Below are positions 5,373 through 7,972 of a DNA stretch of 7,972 nt, in pieces. The position numbers and the translations under genes are program-made. The stretch is from Pseudanabaena sp. UBA1465. Its GTDB lineage: Bacteria; Cyanobacteriota; Cyanobacteriia; Pseudanabaenales; Pseudanabaenaceae. The DNA lies in assembly GCA_002325645.1 (NCBI GenBank), contig DCSN01000201.1:1-7972 (forward strand). The letters are read 5' to 3'. Position 1 is the first letter of the stretch; each line of letters begins with the position of its first letter. Under the pieces are notes generated by a model. The model was given only the letters and a program-made list of their open reading frames with translations, was not told the DNA's origin and made no database searches.

Positions 5373-7382
5373 ATGGAATTTGCATATCAATACGCATGGC
5401 TGATTCCCTTGCTGCCACTCGCCGCAGCACTGATTATCGGCACAGGACTGATCACCTTTAACGAATCAACCAACAAACTGCGATCGCTCTGGTCTGTCCT
5501 CAGCGTATCCGCCACAGGCGGCGCAGCCGTAATTGCTTTTAACTTACTCTGGAGCCAGATTCAAGGACATGAGCCTTATCTGTATACCTTTGAGTGGGCG
5601 CAAGCGGGTAGCTTTCATCTGAACATGGGATTTGTGATCGATCACCTCACCTCACTCATGCTCGTCATTGTTACCACCGTTGCCTTCTTGGTGCAAATTT
5701 ACACCGATGGCTACATGGCGCATGATCCCAGCTATGTCAGATTTTATGCCTACCTAAGTTTATTCACCTCCTCCATGTTGGGCTTAGTCGTCAGCCCCAA
5801 CTTGGTACAGATTTATATTTTCTGGGAACTAGTGGGGATGTGTTCCTACTTGCTGATTGGCTTTTGGTTCGATCGCAAGGGAGCCGCCGATGCTTGCCAA
5901 AAAGCCTTTGTGACTAACCGCGTTGGCGACTTCGGGTTATTACTTGGCTTACTTGGTTTGTATTGGGCAACAGGTACGTTTGAATTCACCGAAATGGGCG
6001 CAAGGCTCAATGAATTAGTTGAATCTGGTGGATTGAGCGTTGCTCTTGCTACCCTATTTGCAATCCTCGTCTTCATGGGGCCTGCGGCAAAATCTGCCCA
6101 ATTCCCCCTCCATGTGTGGCTACCCGATGCGATGGAAGGTCCTACTCCCATTTCCGCATTAATCCATGCCGCAACAATGGTGGCTGCGGGTGTATTCCTG
6201 ATTGCGCGGATGTTCCCCGTATTTGAAGAAATTCCTGCCGTGATGAATACGATCGCTTGGACAGGTGCATTTACGGCTTTCTTAGGCGCAAGTATTGCGA
6301 TCACCCAAAACGACATCAAAAAAGGTTTAGCCTATTCCACCGTTTCCCAATTGGGTTACATGGTCATGGGTATGGGCGTTGGTGCTTACAGCGCAGGCTT
6401 ATTTCACCTAATGACCCACGCCTATTTCAAGTCGATGATGTTCCTCGGTTCGGGTTCCGTCATTCATGGCATGGAAGAAGTCGTGGGACATGATCCCGAT
6501 GTGGCTCAAGATATGCGGGTGATGGGTGGCTTGCGTAAATATATGCCGATTACCGCGATCACATTTTTCATCGGGACTCTCGCGATTAGCGGTATCCCCC
6601 CGTTTGCTGGTTTCTGGTCAAAGGATGAAATTCTTGCCTCGACCTTTAAAGCTAATCCTGCTCTTTGGGCGATCGGCTTTGCGACGGCGGGGATCACCGC
6701 TTTCTATATGTTCCGTATGTACTTCACCACTTTTGAAGGCGATTTTCGCGGCACTGACAAAAAGCTTGTGGCAATGGTCAAGGCTGAAAACTCCGTTGGT
6801 AAAGAAGCTCAACCCGATGACGGTCACGGTCATCATGCCAGCAAGCCCCATGAATCACCAATTACGATGACTTTCCCGTTAATGGCGTTGGCGATTCCTT
6901 CGATGCTGATTGGTTTAGTCGGTACGCCCTTGGGCAATTACTTCGAGTACTTTATTCATGCACCATCGGAGAAAATCACGGAAGTTCCTGTTGAAGGTTT
7001 CACCCCCGAATTTCTATTGATGGGTGGTAGTTCGATTGGGATCGGCTTGATTGGGATCTCTTTGGCAATCTTGATGTATTTGCAAAAGAAAATCGATCCC
7101 AGCGCGATCGCCAAGTCTATTGAGCCTCTATACAAGCTCTCCAAAAACAAATGGTACATTGACGAAATTTACGAAGCTGTCTTTGTAATTGGTTCTCGTC
7201 GTTTAGCGCGTCAAGTGCTAGAAGTCGATGCCAAAATCGTCGATGGTGTGGTTAACCTTGCAGGTTTTGTCACCGTAGTTAGTGGCGAAGGACTGAAATA
7301 CTTTGAAAATGGCAAGGCCCAATTTTATGCCCTCGTTATTTTCATCGGTGTTCTTGGTTTTGTGATTGCTACTTCTATCTAG
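5373..7382 (+). CDS. ndhF: NAD(P)H-quinone oxidoreductase subunit 5 (NdhF, NdhF1-like)
   Basis: The 669-aa polytopic membrane protein matches the length and sequence of cyanobacterial NdhF1, one of the antiporter-like proton-pumping subunits of thylakoid NDH-1. The complex passes electrons to plastoquinone in respiration and cyclic flow around photosystem I. Visible hallmarks are YQYAWLIPLLPL at the start, TDGYMAHDPSYVRFYAY (111-127), Glu152 in FWELVGMCSYLL, Lys240 in GPAAKSAQFPLHVWLPDA, His265 in SALIHAATMVAAG, Lys353 in HAYFKSMMFL and Lys417 in FWSKDE. These are the charged residues of the proton channels. A His-rich hydrophilic loop (GHGHHASKPH, 484-493) separates the core from the C-terminal part, which contains the long-helix region. 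It ends at a strong terminator. Partner genes such as ndhD are not adjacent. The upstream 80 bp show no clear ribosome site, only a 5-bp hairpin (5356-5367) and a weak TATTAA. Confidence 0.97.
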   Translation: MEFAYQYAWLIPLLPLAAALIIGTGLITFNESTNKLRSLWSVLSVSATGGAAVIAFNLLWSQIQGHEPYLYTFEWAQAGSFHLNMGFVIDHLTSLMLVIVTTVAFLVQIYTDGYMAHDPSYVRFYAYLSLFTSSMLGLVVSPNLVQIYIFWELVGMCSYLLIGFWFDRKGAADACQKAFVTNRVGDFGLLLGLLGLYWATGTFEFTEMGARLNELVESGGLSVALATLFAILVFMGPAAKSAQFPLHVWLPDAMEGPTPISALIHAATMVAAGVFLIARMFPVFEEIPAVMNTIAWTGAFTAFLGASIAITQNDIKKGLAYSTVSQLGYMVMGMGVGAYSAGLFHLMTHAYFKSMMFLGSGSVIHGMEEVVGHDPDVAQDMRVMGGLRKYMPITAITFFIGTLAISGIPPFAGFWSKDEILASTFKANPALWAIGFATAGITAFYMFRMYFTTFEGDFRGTDKKLVAMVKAENSVGKEAQPDDGHGHHASKPHESPITMTFPLMALAIPSMLIGLVGTPLGNYFEYFIHAPSEKITEVPVEGFTPEFLLMGGSSIGIGLIGISLAILMYLQKKIDPSAIAKSIEPLYKLSKNKWYIDEIYEAVFVIGSRRLARQVLEVDAKIVDGVVNLAGFVTVVSGEGLKYFENGKAQFYALVIFIGVLGFVIATSI

Positions 7383-7400
7383 CTTCTTAAATGCAAAAAC

Positions 7401-7435
7401 AATAGAAAGGCGGCGCAATGCGCCGCCTTTCTATT
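7401..7435 (+). terminator. Rho-independent terminator of ndhF
   Basis: A perfect palindrome of 35 bases (AATAGAAAGGCGGCGC, loop around AAT, then its complement) begins 18 bp after the ndhF stop. It gives a stem of about 16 bp with a GC core, ending in CTATTTTC. The opposite strand also ends T-rich (TTGTTTTTG), so it could work in both directions. It separates ndhF from the acetyltransferase gene. Confidence 0.88.
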
Positions 7436-7464
7436 TTCAAATTTGGTAAGTCTATTATAAATTT

Positions 7465-7920
7465 ATGAGTAATCCAGATATTAATTTTCGTTTAGCCGAA
7501 TTTATTGATATTGATCCACTGATGGAACTCGTCCAAGAGTTTTATCAATTTGAGCAGATTTCTTTTAATGAGAAAGTTGTTAAGGCTTTTACTGCTTTAT
7601 TGGGTGATGATCAGTTTGGATTTATTTGGCTAATCTGCGATCGCGATCGACCAGTTGGCTATGTGGCGCTAACTTTTGTATTTAGCATGGAATATCACGG
7701 GCGATGTGGATTTGTTGACGAGCTATATATCCGCGAATCCTATCGGGGTCAAGGTATTGGCAAACAAGTATTTAGTTTTCTTGAAGATTTTTTAAAAAGC
7801 CAAAATATGCGATCGCTGTTTCTAGTCGTGGATCACTGGAATGCTAGAGCCGAATCACTTTATACCAAACTAGGTTTTCGCCAAGAAAAGCGTCATTTTA
7901 TGGCTAAGCATCTTGATTGA
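7465..7920 (+). CDS. GNAT-family N-acetyltransferase
   Basis: The 151-aa product has the full GNAT layout: an N-terminal FRLAEFIDIDPLMELVQEF segment, a central strand PVGYVALTF (63-71) and FVDELYIRESY (83-93). The acetyl-CoA pyrophosphate loop RGQGIG follows at residues 94-99, and the C-terminal motif is NARAESLYTKLGF (126-138). Such enzymes transfer acetyl from acetyl-CoA to an amine; the acceptor (antibiotic, polyamine, amino acid or protein) cannot be told from this sequence. It is cytoplasmic. The gene is separated from ndhF by a strong terminator, so it needs its own promoter. TATTAT at 7453-7458 sits 6 nt before the ATG, and no Shine-Dalgarno is visible, so a leaderless transcript is possible. 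HIP1 octamers lie at 7637 and 7809 within it. Confidence 0.92.
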   Translation: MSNPDINFRLAEFIDIDPLMELVQEFYQFEQISFNEKVVKAFTALLGDDQFGFIWLICDRDRPVGYVALTFVFSMEYHGRCGFVDELYIRESYRGQGIGKQVFSFLEDFLKSQNMRSLFLVVDHWNARAESLYTKLGFRQEKRHFMAKHLD

Positions 7921-7972
7921 TCAGAGAGCTTAGGGACTTGCGTGAAAACAAAATACCAATCCAGATTTTCCA
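7921..7972. other. Unassigned right edge
   Basis: These 52 bases follow the acetyltransferase stop. They contain no gene start, no hairpin and no second copy elsewhere in the window. The string AGGGACTTGCGTG loosely recalls cyanobacterial repeat or insertion-element ends, but that is memory only and cannot be confirmed here. Confidence 0.2.

Larger units (their letters stand above)
447..7816. repeat. HIP1 octamer GCGATCGC, 13 dispersed copies
   Basis: Copies found by eye start at 447, 1349, 1628, 1667, 1980, 2542, 3091, 3503, 4113, 5480, 7104, 7637 and 7809, about one per 610 bp. This palindrome is strongly over-represented in many cyanobacterial genomes. Most copies are within genes; two (1628 and 1667) flank the hairpin after the second protease. 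Confidence 0.9.

Noticed and set aside
5846..6319. Minus-strand open frame of 157 aa inside ndhF
   Set aside because: It is antisense to the most conserved part of ndhF, and its composition reflects the complement of membrane-helix codons.
6506..7418. Several short open frames on both strands over the 3' half of ndhF and its end
   Set aside because: All overlap ndhF, lack ribosome sites and have no family resemblance.

Overview
The window looks like cyanobacterial chromosome. The strongest evidence is a full-length ndhF (photosynthetic NDH-1 subunit 5) and a COP23-domain gene, a family known from cyanobacteria. Thirteen copies of the HIP1 octamer GCGATCGC found by eye support this. A filamentous or Pseudanabaena-like lineage is plausible, but that is only an impression. 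I saw no rRNA, tRNA, CRISPR array or transposase.

Left part (1-4399): seven genes in a row on the minus strand. In transcription order they are a 61-aa Cys4 protein (4399-4214), a COP23-domain secreted protein (4156-3545), two diverged trypsin-like proteases (3518-2655 and 2597-1692), an exported protein with two PPR-like helical repeats (1552-656), a DUF2283-type protein (575-201), and the start of another gene with a signal-peptide-like N-terminus that runs off the left edge (158-1). Gaps are about 26-140 bp, so the set may be one or a few transcription units. At least four products carry an export signal, so this reads as an exported-protein island with a proteolytic component. A block of about 100 bp (130-229 and 1524-1624) occurs twice. 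It carries the 3' end of a DUF2283-type gene, a 42-43 bp leader with its Shine-Dalgarno, and the first codons of a signal peptide. The two copies lead into different mature proteins.

Centre (4400-5292): a TetR/AcrR-type regulator of the WHG-domain class is transcribed rightward, divergently from the minus-strand cluster. The intergenic region holds two 19-bp sites of matching geometry (4488-4506 and 4525-4543), a plausible operator pair. The second overlaps a TTG start candidate at 4528, which supports translation from the ATG at 4570. The regulator may control itself and the leftward cluster; this is inference from layout. A perfect 12-bp inverted repeat lies inside its helix-turn-helix coding region.

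Right part (5293-7972): ndhF, a 35-bp perfect palindrome that should act as its terminator, and a small GNAT acetyltransferase gene. This part looks like ordinary chromosome apart from the missing ndhD neighbour. The last 52 bases hold nothing I can assign.
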